A stretch of DNA of 64,000 nucleotides from contig CAYSQJ010000006.1 in the NCBI GenBank assembly GCA_964433345.1, positions 62,001-126,000 of the forward strand. Reading direction: 5' to 3'. Shown here in pieces: positions 37,858-47,110 of this stretch; position 1 is the stretch's first letter, and each line of letters starts with the position of its first letter. A program made the position numbers and the translations under genes. The DNA comes from Ga0077527 sp964433345 (GTDB lineage: Bacteria > Pseudomonadota > Gammaproteobacteria > Burkholderiales > SG8-41). Below the pieces are notes generated by a model, which worked only from the letters and a program-made list of their open reading frames with translations, made no database searches and was not told where the DNA came from.

Positions 37858-38852
37858 TGCCGCCCCTGAACGGCACATTTTCAGCGGCAGCGGCGCTCAA
37901 AGACCGGATTCTCGACTGGATCTTCCAGTGGCGCGGTCCCGAGCGCGGCACCATCGTGCTGGTGCAGCGCCGCGTGTTCATATTGCCAACGCGGCAGGGC
38001 CTGCTGTTCGCGGGCGTCATCCTGCTGATGCTGCTGGGGTCGGTCAATTACGACTTGTCCCTGGGCTTCATCCTGTCCTTCCTGCTCGGTGCCAGCGGCA
38101 TTCAGTCGATGCTGCACACCTTCCGCAACCTCGCCAACCTGCGCATTTCCGCCGGGCGCGTGGCGCCGGTGTTTGCCGGAGAAACCGCGGAGTTCCGGAT
38201 CAATATCGTCAACACCGCGCGCATGCCCCGCTACAGCGTCGCCGTGACCCGGGACCGGAAGACCGCTGACTACGTCGATGTGCCCGCCGACGGCGAAGCA
38301 GTCGCCACGGTGCCGGCCCACGCAAGCCGCCGCGGCTGGCTGCGCCCCGGCCGGGTGACGCTGTTCACCTTTTTCCCGGTCGGACTGTTTCGCGCATGGT
38401 CCTATGCCGAGCTCGACATGCACTGCCTGGTCTATCCGGCCCCCGCGACCCCGGGCCTGCCGCTGCCGCGCCTGCAGGCCGGTGACGGCAAGGGCGGAAC
38501 CCAGGGACAGGGACAGGACGAATTCGCCGGTTTGCGTCCCTACCGCCCGGGCGACTCGCCGCGCCACGTGGCCTGGAAGGCCGTTGCCCGCAACGACCTG
38601 CTGATGACCAAGCAATTCGCCGGACGCGTCGCCGCGGAACTGTGGCTGTCCTGGCACCAGCTGCCGCCGGACATGGATACCGAGCGCAAACTGGAGCATC
38701 TCGCGCGCTGGGTCATCGACGCCGACGCCGAGGGGCTTGCCTACGGACTGCGGCTGCCCGGATCAGTCATCCCGATCGACTCGGGCGCCGCGCATCGCGC
38801 GGAGTGCCTGCGCGCCCTCGCACTGCATGAAACTGCTGCCGACCGTCCTTAA
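37857..38852 (+). CDS. DUF58 domain membrane protein
   Basis: 331 residues with two N-terminal helices (about 43-60 and 65-85) and the DUF58 core GLRPYRPGDSPRHVAWKAVARND, the hallmark of MoxR partners. It is the second gene of the MoxR-DUF58-TgpA operon found in many Gram-negatives. It overlaps the transglutaminase gene by 26 bases. The function is unclear; it probably works with MoxR in envelope protein maturation. Confidence 0.9.
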   Translation: MPPLNGTFSAAAALKDRILDWIFQWRGPERGTIVLVQRRVFILPTRQGLLFAGVILLMLLGSVNYDLSLGFILSFLLGASGIQSMLHTFRNLANLRISAGRVAPVFAGETAEFRINIVNTARMPRYSVAVTRDRKTADYVDVPADGEAVATVPAHASRRGWLRPGRVTLFTFFPVGLFRAWSYAELDMHCLVYPAPATPGLPLPRLQAGDGKGGTQGQGQDEFAGLRPYRPGDSPRHVAWKAVARNDLLMTKQFAGRVAAELWLSWHQLPPDMDTERKLEHLARWVIDADAEGLAYGLRLPGSVIPIDSGAAHRAECLRALALHETAADRP

Positions 38853-40800
38853 TTCCCATCCGCTCGGCGCCCGCGACATCCACTGGCTGACCGCGGCCTT
38901 CCTGTGTGCTGCCGCGCCACACCTGCTGCGCATGCCCCTGTGGATATCGGCGCTGGTGGCAGGCATCGCGGCCATCCGCATTCTGCAGGTCCGCCTGCAT
39001 TTCGCACTGCCCCGGAAATGGCTGCTGGCACTGATCGCGGTGGCTGCCGCGGGCGGCATCCTTCTGCAGTACCGCACGCTGTTCGGCCGCGATGCCGGCG
39101 TATCGATGCTGGTCATCATGCTGGCGCTGAAACTGCTGGAAACAAATACCCGCCGCGACGGCATGCTGCTCGGCTTCCTCGGCTGCTTCCTGCTGGTCAC
39201 CAATTTCCTGCACTCACAGACCATACCCACCGCGCTCTACATGCTGATCTGCGCCTGGCTGCTGCTCGCCACGCTGATCGGCATGCAATACACCGGCGCC
39301 TGGCCCGGATGGCGTCATCAGCTGCAACGCTCCGGCGTCCTGCTGGTGCAGGCAGTGCCGCTGATGGCGGTGCTGTTCCTGCTGTTTCCGCGGGTGCAGG
39401 GCCCCCTGTGGGGACTTCCGCAGGATGCCTATGCCGGCCTGACCGGGCTTTCAGACAACATGAGCCCGGGCAGCCTGAATAACCTGATCCTGTCCTATGA
39501 CGTCGCCTTCCGGGCGGAATTCAAGGATGGCAGGACGCCCGACGCCAAGGACCTGTACTGGCGCGGGCCCGTGCTGTGGGACTACGACGGGCGCACCTGG
39601 ACCGCGCCGCGGCTGACCCAGAGCACCGAGGATCTGCCGGCCAGCGGCGATGTCGAATACACGGTTACCCTCGAACCGCACAACAAGCGCTGGCTGTTCG
39701 CACTCGAGTTTCCCGGCCAGAAACCGCCGCGCTCGATCGCGACGCGTGACATGCAGTTGCTCAGCTTCACACCGGTGCGCAGCCGTATGCGCTACGACAT
39801 GAGCTCGGCCATCGGCGTGGCCTATGGCGCCGATGATGACCGCATGGTGCTCGCCCGGTCATTGCGCCTGCCCGCGGCCAGCAATCCGCGCGCGGCCGCC
39901 TTCGCCGCCGAACTGCGCAGCCGGCACCGCGAGGACCGCGACCTGGTCGCGGCAGTGCTGACCCTGTTCCGCAACGAGAACTTCGTCTACACGCTGACGC
40001 CGCCGCTGCTCGGCGAACACCCGGTGGACGAGTTCCTCTTCGACACCCGCCGCGGATTCTGCGAGCACTATGCATCGGCATTCACGGTGCTGATGCGTGC
40101 CGCGGGAATTCCGGCGCGGGTGGTCACCGGCTATCAGGGCGGTGAAGTCAATCCCGTCGGCGGCTACATCCTCGTGCGCCAGGCCGATGCCCATGCCTGG
40201 GTGGAAGTCTGGCTGGAGAACACCGGCTGGGTGCGCGTCGATCCGACCGCCGCGGTGTCACCGGCGCGGGTGGAACGCGGCATCGCGTCGGCCCTCCCGC
40301 GCAGCGATCCGCTGCCGATGTTCGTCCGCGGCGACTTTGCCATGCTGCAGCGAATGCGGCTGACCTGGGATTCGATCACCTACAGCTGGAACCAGTGGGT
40401 GCTGGGCTACAGCCCGGAGCGGCAGCGGCTTTTCCTGAGTAACCTCGGCTTCAGCGAAGCCAGCTGGCAGACCATGTCGGTGATGCTGATGGTGTTTGCC
40501 GGCATCGCGGTACTGATCGGTGCCAGCCTTGCGCTGCGCGACCTGCGCGGCGTTCGCCCGGATCCGGCGAAACTCGCGTATGACCGCTTCTGCCGCAAGC
40601 TCGCCAAACGCGGCGTGCCGCGCGGTGCCGCCGAGGGCCCGCGGGTGTTCGCCCGCCGCGCCGCGCAGCAGCGCCCTGACCTTGCCACCGCGATCGACGA
40701 GATCACCGCGCTGTATGTCGGCCTGCGTTATGCGGGGGATACCGGTGGGCCGGAGATGCTGCACCGGCTGGAACAGCAAATACGCGCGTTAAAACCTTAA
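38827..40800 (+). CDS. TgpA-like membrane transglutaminase (DUF3488 + transglut core)
   Basis: 657 residues from the ATG at 38827 (MKLLPTVLNSHPL). About six N-terminal helices (about 15-195) precede a periplasmic transglutaminase-like domain. Its triad is visible as Cys in RRGFCEHYASAF, His in QADAHAWVEVW and Asp in RVDPTAAVSP. A further TM helix lies near 555-575, followed by a DUF4129-like cytoplasmic tail. It matches Pseudomonas TgpA, which is essential there. The operon with MoxR and DUF58 is conserved. Confidence 0.92.
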   Translation: MKLLPTVLNSHPLGARDIHWLTAAFLCAAAPHLLRMPLWISALVAGIAAIRILQVRLHFALPRKWLLALIAVAAAGGILLQYRTLFGRDAGVSMLVIMLALKLLETNTRRDGMLLGFLGCFLLVTNFLHSQTIPTALYMLICAWLLLATLIGMQYTGAWPGWRHQLQRSGVLLVQAVPLMAVLFLLFPRVQGPLWGLPQDAYAGLTGLSDNMSPGSLNNLILSYDVAFRAEFKDGRTPDAKDLYWRGPVLWDYDGRTWTAPRLTQSTEDLPASGDVEYTVTLEPHNKRWLFALEFPGQKPPRSIATRDMQLLSFTPVRSRMRYDMSSAIGVAYGADDDRMVLARSLRLPAASNPRAAAFAAELRSRHREDRDLVAAVLTLFRNENFVYTLTPPLLGEHPVDEFLFDTRRGFCEHYASAFTVLMRAAGIPARVVTGYQGGEVNPVGGYILVRQADAHAWVEVWLENTGWVRVDPTAAVSPARVERGIASALPRSDPLPMFVRGDFAMLQRMRLTWDSITYSWNQWVLGYSPERQRLFLSNLGFSEASWQTMSVMLMVFAGIAVLIGASLALRDLRGVRPDPAKLAYDRFCRKLAKRGVPRGAAEGPRVFARRAAQQRPDLATAIDEITALYVGLRYAGDTGGPEMLHRLEQQIRALKP

Positions 40801-40804
40801 ATAT

Positions 40805-40830
40805 TCAATAAAATCAAATACTTAAAATAT
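40805..40830 (+). repeat. Dispersed AT-rich element, copy 6
   Basis: Begins 5 bases after the tgpA stop and reaches the last base of the convergent nlpD-like gene. AATCAA-ATAC-TTA (40812-40824) is an exact IHF-consensus match. Confidence 0.7.
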
Positions 40831-41744
40831 CATCCAGCAGGTGGCAGAAGGCCCGCCGGATCCACCGGCTTGCCCATCAGCCGGATTTCAAAATGCAGCT
40901 TGACCCGATCGCTGTCGGTATCGCCCATTTCAGCGATTTTCTGGCCACGCGCCACTGATTGTCCCTCCTTCACCAGCAGTTCGCGATTGTGGGCATAGAC
41001 ACTCAGGTACTTCTCGTTGTGCTTGATCACGATCAGCTTGCCAAGCCCGCGGATGCCGGTCCCGCTGAAAATGACTCGCCCCGCACCGGCCGCGACCACG
41101 GGCTGGCCCATTTTTCCGGCAATGCCGAGGCCCTTGTTGGACGCGTCGTTGAAATTGCTGATCACTTTGCCGTTGACCGGCCAGATCCAGCCGATGTCAT
41201 TGTCACCCTGGGGACGGTCCTGCGGAAACGGCTTGGCGGTGACCACGGGTTCCGGCTTGGCACCGGACATCTGCGCATAGGCCTGATCACTGTACGGCAC
41301 ACGCACGCCGCGCGGATCCGTCCTTGGTCCACCGGCCACCGCACCGCGTTCTGCCCCGCCCAGCGGACGGCCTTCAACGCTGCCAGCCGGTGTACGCAAG
41401 GGCGCTGCGACCACGCCCTGCGGCGGAGACAGGCGCAACTGCTGCCCGACACGGATGCGTGAAGGCTCTATGTTGTTCCAGGCCGCAAGCTCGCGATAAT
41501 CCAGACCGAACTCGAGGGCGATGCTGTAGAGCGTGTCACCCGCCCTGACGGTGTAGAAATCCGGCCGCGGCCGGTCCGGTAGCTGTGCTGACCGGGTCGG
41601 CGGCTTGGGTGTCGTTTTGGCCTGCGGCGGCAAACGTTCGGCCACCGGTGCCGGCCGTGTAGCCACGCAACCGGCAAGCGTCAGCATCAAGGCCATAGAC
41701 AGCAGGGAACGACTTGCGGGGCCGGAACGCACCGGAATTTGCAC
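40830..41744 (-). CDS. nlpD: NlpD-like LysM/M23 lipoprotein
   Basis: About 304 residues if the GTG at 41744 is used; the start is uncertain, with further in-frame options at 41732 (GTG) and 41696 (ATG). A lipobox LTLAGC follows a short signal. LysM (YTVRAGDTLYSIALEFG...IRVGQQLRL) is followed by an M23/LytM domain (GLGIAGKMGQPVVAAGAGRVIF, VYAHNRELLVKEGQ, KLHFEIRLMGKPVDP). The HxH of active M23 peptidases reads LHFEI, and the first metal His is not evident in GLGIAG. It is therefore probably a non-catalytic NlpD/EnvC-type activator of amidases in cell separation. It overlaps or abuts pcm. rpoS does not follow. Confidence 0.88.
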   Translation of the reverse strand: MQIPVRSGPASRSLLSMALMLTLAGCVATRPAPVAERLPPQAKTTPKPPTRSAQLPDRPRPDFYTVRAGDTLYSIALEFGLDYRELAAWNNIEPSRIRVGQQLRLSPPQGVVAAPLRTPAGSVEGRPLGGAERGAVAGGPRTDPRGVRVPYSDQAYAQMSGAKPEPVVTAKPFPQDRPQGDNDIGWIWPVNGKVISNFNDASNKGLGIAGKMGQPVVAAGAGRVIFSGTGIRGLGKLIVIKHNEKYLSVYAHNRELLVKEGQSVARGQKIAEMGDTDSDRVKLHFEIRLMGKPVDPAGLLPPAG

Positions 41745-41751
41745 GGACTGC

Positions 41752-42414
41752 TCAGCCCAGGCCGGGAAGCAACGGAACGAACCGGGCATCCTCCACCTTG
41801 CGGTCGACATAACCTTGCGGTGTTCTCTCAATGACGTGCAGCGCCTGTTTGTCACGGTTTGTCAGCGGAATGACCAGTTTACCACCCACCGCCAGCTGCT
41901 CGCGCAGCGCCTGCGGCACGTGGGTCGCTGCTGCTGCGACAACGATTCCGTCAAAAGGTGCCTGTTCCGGCATGCCAAATTGCCCGTCGGCGTTGCGCAC
42001 CCGCACGTTATGCGCGCGCGCATCGCGCAGATGGCGGCGCGCCTTGGTCAGCAGCGGCGCCAGGCGCTCGATCGAATAGACTTCCCGCGCCAGGCGCGAC
42101 AGCACCGCAGCCTGATAGCCGCAGCCGGTGCCGATCTCGAGAACCTTGCCCAATGCAGCGCCGCCGCTGCGCAGCAGTTCCAGCATGCGCGCCACGGTGT
42201 ACGGACTGGAAATGGTCTGACCGAATCCCAGCGGCAGCGCCATGTCCTCGTAGGCCCGGCTCGCCAGCGCCTCGTCGACAAAAATATGCCGCGGCACTTC
42301 CCCCATCGCACCAAGGATCACCTCGTCGCGTATGCCCAGGGTTCGCAAGCGCTCGACCATGCGCATCCGCGTGCGCTGCGAGGTCATGCCGATGCCCGAG
42401 TTTGCCGCGTTCAT
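41752..42414 (-). CDS. pcm: Protein-L-isoaspartate O-methyltransferase
   Basis: 220 residues from the ATG at 42414, which overlaps the surE stop (ATGA). It repairs isoaspartyl residues using S-adenosylmethionine in the cytosol. Family blocks: GFGQTISSPYTVARMLELL, VLEIGTGCGYQAAVLSRLA (SAM motif I), APFDGIVVAAAATHVPQAL and GGKLVIPLTN. Middle gene of surE-pcm-nlpD. Confidence 0.95.
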   Translation of the reverse strand: MNAANSGIGMTSQRTRMRMVERLRTLGIRDEVILGAMGEVPRHIFVDEALASRAYEDMALPLGFGQTISSPYTVARMLELLRSGGAALGKVLEIGTGCGYQAAVLSRLAREVYSIERLAPLLTKARRHLRDARAHNVRVRNADGQFGMPEQAPFDGIVVAAAATHVPQALREQLAVGGKLVIPLTNRDKQALHVIERTPQGYVDRKVEDARFVPLLPGLG

Positions 42415-43166
42415 GCGCCCACTCGCAGGCCCAGCCACTGCTTCACGGTTTCCATCTGCGTGAAGCGTGTCAGATCCATTTGCAGCGGCGTCACAGACAC
42501 CCGGTTCGACGCCGCAGCGTGGAAATCGGTGCCCTCGCCGGCATCCTGTGCACCACCCGCGGCGCCCACCCAGTAGACCGTCTCGCCGCGCGGCGTGCTC
42601 GCCTTCATCACGGGCTCCGCCTTGTGGCGCTTGCCGAGCCGGGTGACCTGCATGCCCTGCAGCAACTCGTAGGGCACGTCCGGCACGTTGACATTGAGCA
42701 GCACCGACCCTTCCACGCGCTGTTTCCGGAAGCGCTCGACCAGCTCCGCGGCGACACGCCCCGCAGTGTCGAAGTGGTCATGCCCCGCGGCTACAAGGGA
42801 AACGGCGATGGAGGGAATGCCCAGCAGGAAGCCCTCGGTAGCAGCCGCCACGGTGCCCGAATAAATGGTGTCATCGCCCATGTTGGCGCCGTGATTGATG
42901 CCCGAGACCACGACGTCAGGCAGTTCCGGCAAAAGGCCGGTCACCGCGAGATGTACGCAATCCGTCGGCGTGCCGTTGACATGGTAGTAACCGTTGCCCG
43001 CGCGGCGCACCGACAGCGGCCGATCGAGGGTCAGCGAATTGCTGGCACCGCTGCGATCGCGCTCGGGCGCCACGACGGTGACGGTACCGAGCGGGGACAG
43101 CGCACGCTCCAGGGCGGCAAGTCCCGGCGCAAAATAACCGTCATCGTTGCTGAGCAGGATGCGCAC
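42411..43166 (-). CDS. surE: 5'/3'-nucleotidase SurE
   Basis: 251 residues. SurE is a divalent metal-dependent nucleoside monophosphatase linked to stationary-phase survival. The metal site residues lie in LLSNDDGYFAPG (D8, D9), an Ser in SGASNSLT and the Asn in SGINHGANMGDDTIYSGTV. First gene of the surE-pcm-nlpD operon. Length is typical. Confidence 0.96.
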   Translation of the reverse strand: MRILLSNDDGYFAPGLAALERALSPLGTVTVVAPERDRSGASNSLTLDRPLSVRRAGNGYYHVNGTPTDCVHLAVTGLLPELPDVVVSGINHGANMGDDTIYSGTVAAATEGFLLGIPSIAVSLVAAGHDHFDTAGRVAAELVERFRKQRVEGSVLLNVNVPDVPYELLQGMQVTRLGKRHKAEPVMKASTPRGETVYWVGAAGGAQDAGEGTDFHAAASNRVSVTPLQMDLTRFTQMETVKQWLGLRVGA

Positions 43167-43336
43167 GCTGGTGTTTCGTTCTGCTTATCGTGGGGGCCCG
43201 GAAAACCGCGTCAGGCCATTATTCTGTTCTGTGTTCTGCTGTCCCTTGACTGCAGCCCGGATTTTAGCACGCACTGCTGTCCGGACCCGGGACCGGTGCT
43301 AGGATATGCGCTCTCATCAACCAAGAGATCAACATC

Positions 43337-44029
43337 ATGGCGCCCATTGGCTTCCGCATCCTGCCCTTTGCCCCCCAGCCCTCGAAAAAAATCATCGCCA
43401 CGCTGCGCAAGACCGCGACCGCGCACCTCAGCGACAACATGCATCGCCTGCACGCGATCGGCCCCGACCTCTTTCCCTGCCACAGCGGCGGGCGTATGGT
43501 TGGTACCGCGCTGACGGTCAAGGTCGGCCCCGGCGACAACCTGATGGTGCACAAGGCGATCGACATCTGCCGCCCAGGCGATGTCATCGTCGTCGATGCC
43601 GGCGGTGTCTGCACCCAGGCCATCATCGGCGAAATCATGTCGGCAATCGCCGAGCGTAACGGCGCTGCGGGCATGGTCATCGACGGCGCAATCCGGGATG
43701 CCGATGCCCTGGCACAGTCGAAATTCCCGGTCTATGCTCGCGGCATCACCCACCGCGGCCCCTACAAGAACGGACCCGGCGAGATGAACGTGCCGGTGGT
43801 GATCGGCGAAGCCGTGGTCAATCCCGGCGACATCATCGTCGGCGATGACGACGGCCTGGTCGCGATTCCGCAGGACATGATCGAGGAAACGCTCAGGCTC
43901 GCGAAGCTGCAGGAAAAAAAGGAGTCCGACCTGCTCAAGGCGATCCGCGGCGGCAAGAAGCTGGACCGCGCCTGGGTCAATGACGCCCTGAAAAGCAAGG
44001 GCTGCGTCATCCCGCCGAAGATGCGCTGA
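43337..44029 (+). CDS. RraA-family protein (HMG/CHA aldolase-like)
   Basis: 230 residues. RraA fold with VIVVDAGGVCTQAIIGEIM, GAAGMVIDGAIRDAD (the metal/substrate Arg-Asp loop) and AIPQDMIEE. Members are either RNase E inhibitors or class II aldolases such as 4-hydroxy-4-methyl-2-oxoglutarate aldolase. Translationally coupled to a CoA-transferase and followed by an acyl-CoA dehydrogenase, so a metabolic aldolase/decarboxylase role is more likely than RNase regulation. Confidence 0.88.
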   Translation: MAPIGFRILPFAPQPSKKIIATLRKTATAHLSDNMHRLHAIGPDLFPCHSGGRMVGTALTVKVGPGDNLMVHKAIDICRPGDVIVVDAGGVCTQAIIGEIMSAIAERNGAAGMVIDGAIRDADALAQSKFPVYARGITHRGPYKNGPGEMNVPVVIGEAVVNPGDIIVGDDDGLVAIPQDMIEETLRLAKLQEKKESDLLKAIRGGKKLDRAWVNDALKSKGCVIPPKMR

Positions 44030-45231
44030 TGGCAGGACCGCTCGCCGGGGTCACCGTGGTCGACATGACCACGGTGGTCATGGGCCCCTACGCGACGCAG
44101 ATCCTCGGCGATCTCGGCGCTGAGGTCATCAAGGTCGAAGCGCCCGGCGGCGACAACGTGCGCCATGTCGGCCCCATGCGCAACCGCGGAATGGGGCACA
44201 TGTTCCTGCACCTCAACCGCAACAAGAAGAGCATCGTGCTCGACCTGAAGCAGCCGGCAGGCCGCGACGCCCTGCTGAGAATCGCCGCCAAGGCCGATGT
44301 GATGATCTACAACATCCGCCCCCAGGCCATGCAGCGCCTGCGCCTCGGCTACGCCGACGTTGCCGCAGTCAATCCGCGCATCCTCTATGTCGGCGCCTAC
44401 GGCTACGGCCAGCAGGGTCCCTATGCCGCAAAGCCGGCCTACGACGACCTGATCCAGGGCATGACCGGCCTGCCCTGGCTTGCCCAGCAGGCAGGCTCCG
44501 GGGATCCGCGCTACATCCCGGCGACGCTCGCCGACCGTATCGTCGGTCTGCATGCCGCCTACGCGGTCACCACCGCGCTCTATGAGCGCGAGCGCAGTGG
44601 CAAGGGCCAGGCGGTCGAGGTGCCGATGTTCGAGTGCATGAGCCAGATGGTTCTCGGCGACCATTTCGGCGGCCGCAGCTTCGATCCGCCGCTCGGCGCC
44701 TCGGGTTATGCACGCGTGCTGGCCCCTGAACGCCGTCCCTTCAAGACCCGCGACGGCCATGTCTGCGTGCTGATGTACAACGACAAGCAATGGCAGGAAT
44801 TCTTCCGCCTGATCGGCCGCGAGGACCTGTTTCGCGACGACCCACGGTTCAACAGTCACGAGAACCGTTCCGCCCGCATTGCCGAGGCCAATGCCTTCGT
44901 CGCCGGCGAAATGCGCAAGCGCAGCACCGCCGAATGGCTGCGTGCGCTCGACGAGGCCGACATACCCTGCGCACCGATGAACTCCATCGACGACGTGATC
45001 GATGATGTGCACCTGAACGGCAGCGGTTTCATCCGCGAGGAGATGCATCCCAGCGAAGGCCGGCTGCGCACCACCGCTGCCGCGACGCAGTGGTCGCGCA
45101 CCGTGCCCGCCGCCCAGCGCGGCGCACCGCGCCTGGGCGAGCATGGTGCCGAGGTGCTGCGCGCCGCCGGTTACGACGAAAGCGACATCCGCGCCCTTGC
45201 CGCCGCCGGCGTCACCCGTCTGCCCGATTGA
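44029..45231 (+). CDS. CaiB/BaiF family CoA-transferase
   Basis: 400-residue class III CoA-transferase. GPYATQILGDLGAEVIKVE is the N-terminal family signature; the catalytic Asp is in KPAYDDLIQGMTGL; SGKGQAVEVPMFE and PCAPMNSIDDVIDD are also typical. It transfers CoA between carboxylic acids, substrate unknown. It overlaps RraA by one base (TGATG) and precedes the dehydrogenase by 11 bases, suggesting activation of an organic acid before dehydrogenation. Confidence 0.92.
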   Translation: MAGPLAGVTVVDMTTVVMGPYATQILGDLGAEVIKVEAPGGDNVRHVGPMRNRGMGHMFLHLNRNKKSIVLDLKQPAGRDALLRIAAKADVMIYNIRPQAMQRLRLGYADVAAVNPRILYVGAYGYGQQGPYAAKPAYDDLIQGMTGLPWLAQQAGSGDPRYIPATLADRIVGLHAAYAVTTALYERERSGKGQAVEVPMFECMSQMVLGDHFGGRSFDPPLGASGYARVLAPERRPFKTRDGHVCVLMYNDKQWQEFFRLIGREDLFRDDPRFNSHENRSARIAEANAFVAGEMRKRSTAEWLRALDEADIPCAPMNSIDDVIDDVHLNGSGFIREEMHPSEGRLRTTAAATQWSRTVPAAQRGAPRLGEHGAEVLRAAGYDESDIRALAAAGVTRLPD

Positions 45232-45242
45232 GAGAGCCCGCC

Positions 45243-46409
45243 ATGGATTTCGAGTTTTCCGATGATCAGCGCGCGATACGCAATGCCATCGAACGGGTCT
45301 GCGCCCGCTTCGACGCGGACTACTGGCTGAAAAAAGACCGTGACGGCGGTTTTCCCCATGAATTCCATGCTGCCATCGCCGCCGACGGCTGGCTCGGCAT
45401 CGCGATGCCCGAGCAGTACGGTGGCAGTGGGCTGGGCATCACCGAAGCCGCGCTGATGATGGAAACCATCGCCGCCTCCGGCGCCGGCTTCTCCGGAGCC
45501 TCCGCGGTGCACATGAACATCTTCGGCCTGCATCCCGTGGTGGTCTTTGCCTCCGAAGAACAGAAGACGCGCTGGCTGCCGCCGCTGATCGCGGGCCGCG
45601 ACAAGGCCTGCTTCGGCGTCACCGAACCCGGTGCAGGTCTCAATACCACCCGGCTCAGCACCAAGGCGGTCCGCGACGGTGACGACTACCTGATCTCGGG
45701 CCAGAAGGTCTGGATCTCGACCGCCCAGGTGGCCAACAAGATCCTTCTGCTGACACGCACGACGCCGCTGGAGGAAACCGCAAACCCGATCGATGGCCTG
45801 ACCCTGTTCTACGCCGACATCGACCGCAGCAACTTCGAGGCGCGCGAGATCGACAAGATGGGACGCAAGGCGGTCGACTCCAACCAGGTATTCATCGACG
45901 GCATGCGGGTGCCGGCAGCCGATCGCATCGGCGAGGAAGGCAAGGGCTTCCGCTACATCCTCGACGGACTCAATCCCGAACGCATCCTCGTCGCCGCGGA
46001 GGCTGCCGGGCTCGGTCGCGCCGCCCTCGAACGTGCGGTACGTTATGCCGGCGAGCGTATCGTCTTCGACCGTCCAATCGGACAGAACCAGGCGATCCAG
46101 CATCCGCTGGCGCAACGCTGGATCGAACTGGAGGCCGCACGACTGCTGACCTACCGGGCGGCTAGCCTCTACGATGCCGGTAAGCCCTGCGGCGCAGAAG
46201 CCAATGCCGCCAAGTACTTCGCCGGCGAAGCCGGCTTCAAGGCCTGCGAAACCGCGGTGCTGACCCACGGCGGCATGGGTTATGCGAAGGAGTTCCACGT
46301 CGAACGCTATCTGCGTGAATCAATGATCGCGCGCATCGCGCCGGTCAGCCCGCAGCTGATCCTCTGCTTCATCGCCGAACGCGTGCTCGGCCTGCCGAAA
46401 TCCTACTGA
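45243..46409 (+). CDS. Acyl-CoA dehydrogenase
   Basis: 388 residues from the ATG at 45243 (MDFEFSDDQRAIRNAIERVC), preceded by GAGAG. FAD enzyme with CFGVTEPGAGLNTT, VSISTAQ-like WISTAQVANK, the middle beta domain, and the C-terminal THGGMGYAKEFHVERYLRE. The usual catalytic Glu area differs between subfamilies and I do not assign chain length. Third gene of the RraA/CoA-transferase operon; its stop abuts the convergent acyltransferase stop with no gap. Confidence 0.93.
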   Translation: MDFEFSDDQRAIRNAIERVCARFDADYWLKKDRDGGFPHEFHAAIAADGWLGIAMPEQYGGSGLGITEAALMMETIAASGAGFSGASAVHMNIFGLHPVVVFASEEQKTRWLPPLIAGRDKACFGVTEPGAGLNTTRLSTKAVRDGDDYLISGQKVWISTAQVANKILLLTRTTPLEETANPIDGLTLFYADIDRSNFEAREIDKMGRKAVDSNQVFIDGMRVPAADRIGEEGKGFRYILDGLNPERILVAAEAAGLGRAALERAVRYAGERIVFDRPIGQNQAIQHPLAQRWIELEAARLLTYRAASLYDAGKPCGAEANAAKYFAGEAGFKACETAVLTHGGMGYAKEFHVERYLRESMIARIAPVSPQLILCFIAERVLGLPKSY

Positions 46410-47024
46410 TCAGCCACCGCGACGTGCACCGTGCTGCAACAGCTGCCGGCGCACCGCCTCGACACCCGTGGCCACATCCTCACTGGCTTCCACCAGCGGC
46501 AGAAACCCGGTCACACGACGACGGTAATTGAAATACACCGGCAGCACCGGCACACCGGCCGCCTTCGCGATGCGGTAAAAACCCGATTTGAAACGCACGC
46601 CCGGAGTGCGCGTGCCCTCAGGCGTGATCGCAAGCCAAAGCTGCCCGCGGCTGCCGAATTCCGCCGCCATGGCATCGGCCAGATCCTCGGGCCGGGCGCG
46701 ATCGACCGGTATGCCGCCCAGCCAGCGCAGAAACGGACCCAGCGGCCAGAAGAACAGCGTGTGCTTGGCGATGAACGACACGCGCAGCCCGAGAGTGAAC
46801 AGGAAGGCTGCACCGATGACAAAATCCCAGCCAGAAGAATGCGGCGCAATGGCGACGACCAGACGCAGACTGTCCGGGAAGCTGCCCTCCGCGCGCCAGC
46901 GCATTGTGCGCAACACCAGGCGCCCGATCAGGGCCAGCGGACCGTAAGCCCGGCGCGGCACCGCAGGCCCGACGAGCAGTTCGGTGACCGGTATCGACTC
47001 CCCAGGATCGTCAGAAACATTCAC
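46410..47024 (-). CDS. Lysophospholipid/1-acylglycerol-3-phosphate acyltransferase-like protein
   Basis: 204 residues of the PlsC superfamily. The HX4D catalytic motif is HSSGWD in IAPHSSGWDFVIG, and the acyl-acceptor motif is PEGTR. A hydrophobic stretch (FVIGAAFLFTLGLRVSF) lies between them. It is shorter than PlsC and belongs to the small LPLATs with unknown acceptor. Confidence 0.87.
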   Translation of the reverse strand: MNVSDDPGESIPVTELLVGPAVPRRAYGPLALIGRLVLRTMRWRAEGSFPDSLRLVVAIAPHSSGWDFVIGAAFLFTLGLRVSFIAKHTLFFWPLGPFLRWLGGIPVDRARPEDLADAMAAEFGSRGQLWLAITPEGTRTPGVRFKSGFYRIAKAAGVPVLPVYFNYRRRVTGFLPLVEASEDVATGVEAVRRQLLQHGARRGG

Positions 47025-47080
47025 GCGGGCAAGCCCTCCTCAGCCATGACGCGACCAGCGTCGGGATTCACCGCCAATAT

Positions 47081-47106
47081 ATATTATAAGTATTTGTTTT
47101 TAAACG
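47081..47106 (-). repeat. Dispersed AT-rich element, copy 7
   Basis: Minus-strand copy with the exact block TAAAAACAAATACTTA minus its first position variant, 4 bases beyond the nitrilase-family stop, in that gene's sense. Confidence 0.72.
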
Positions 47107-47110
47107 TTTT

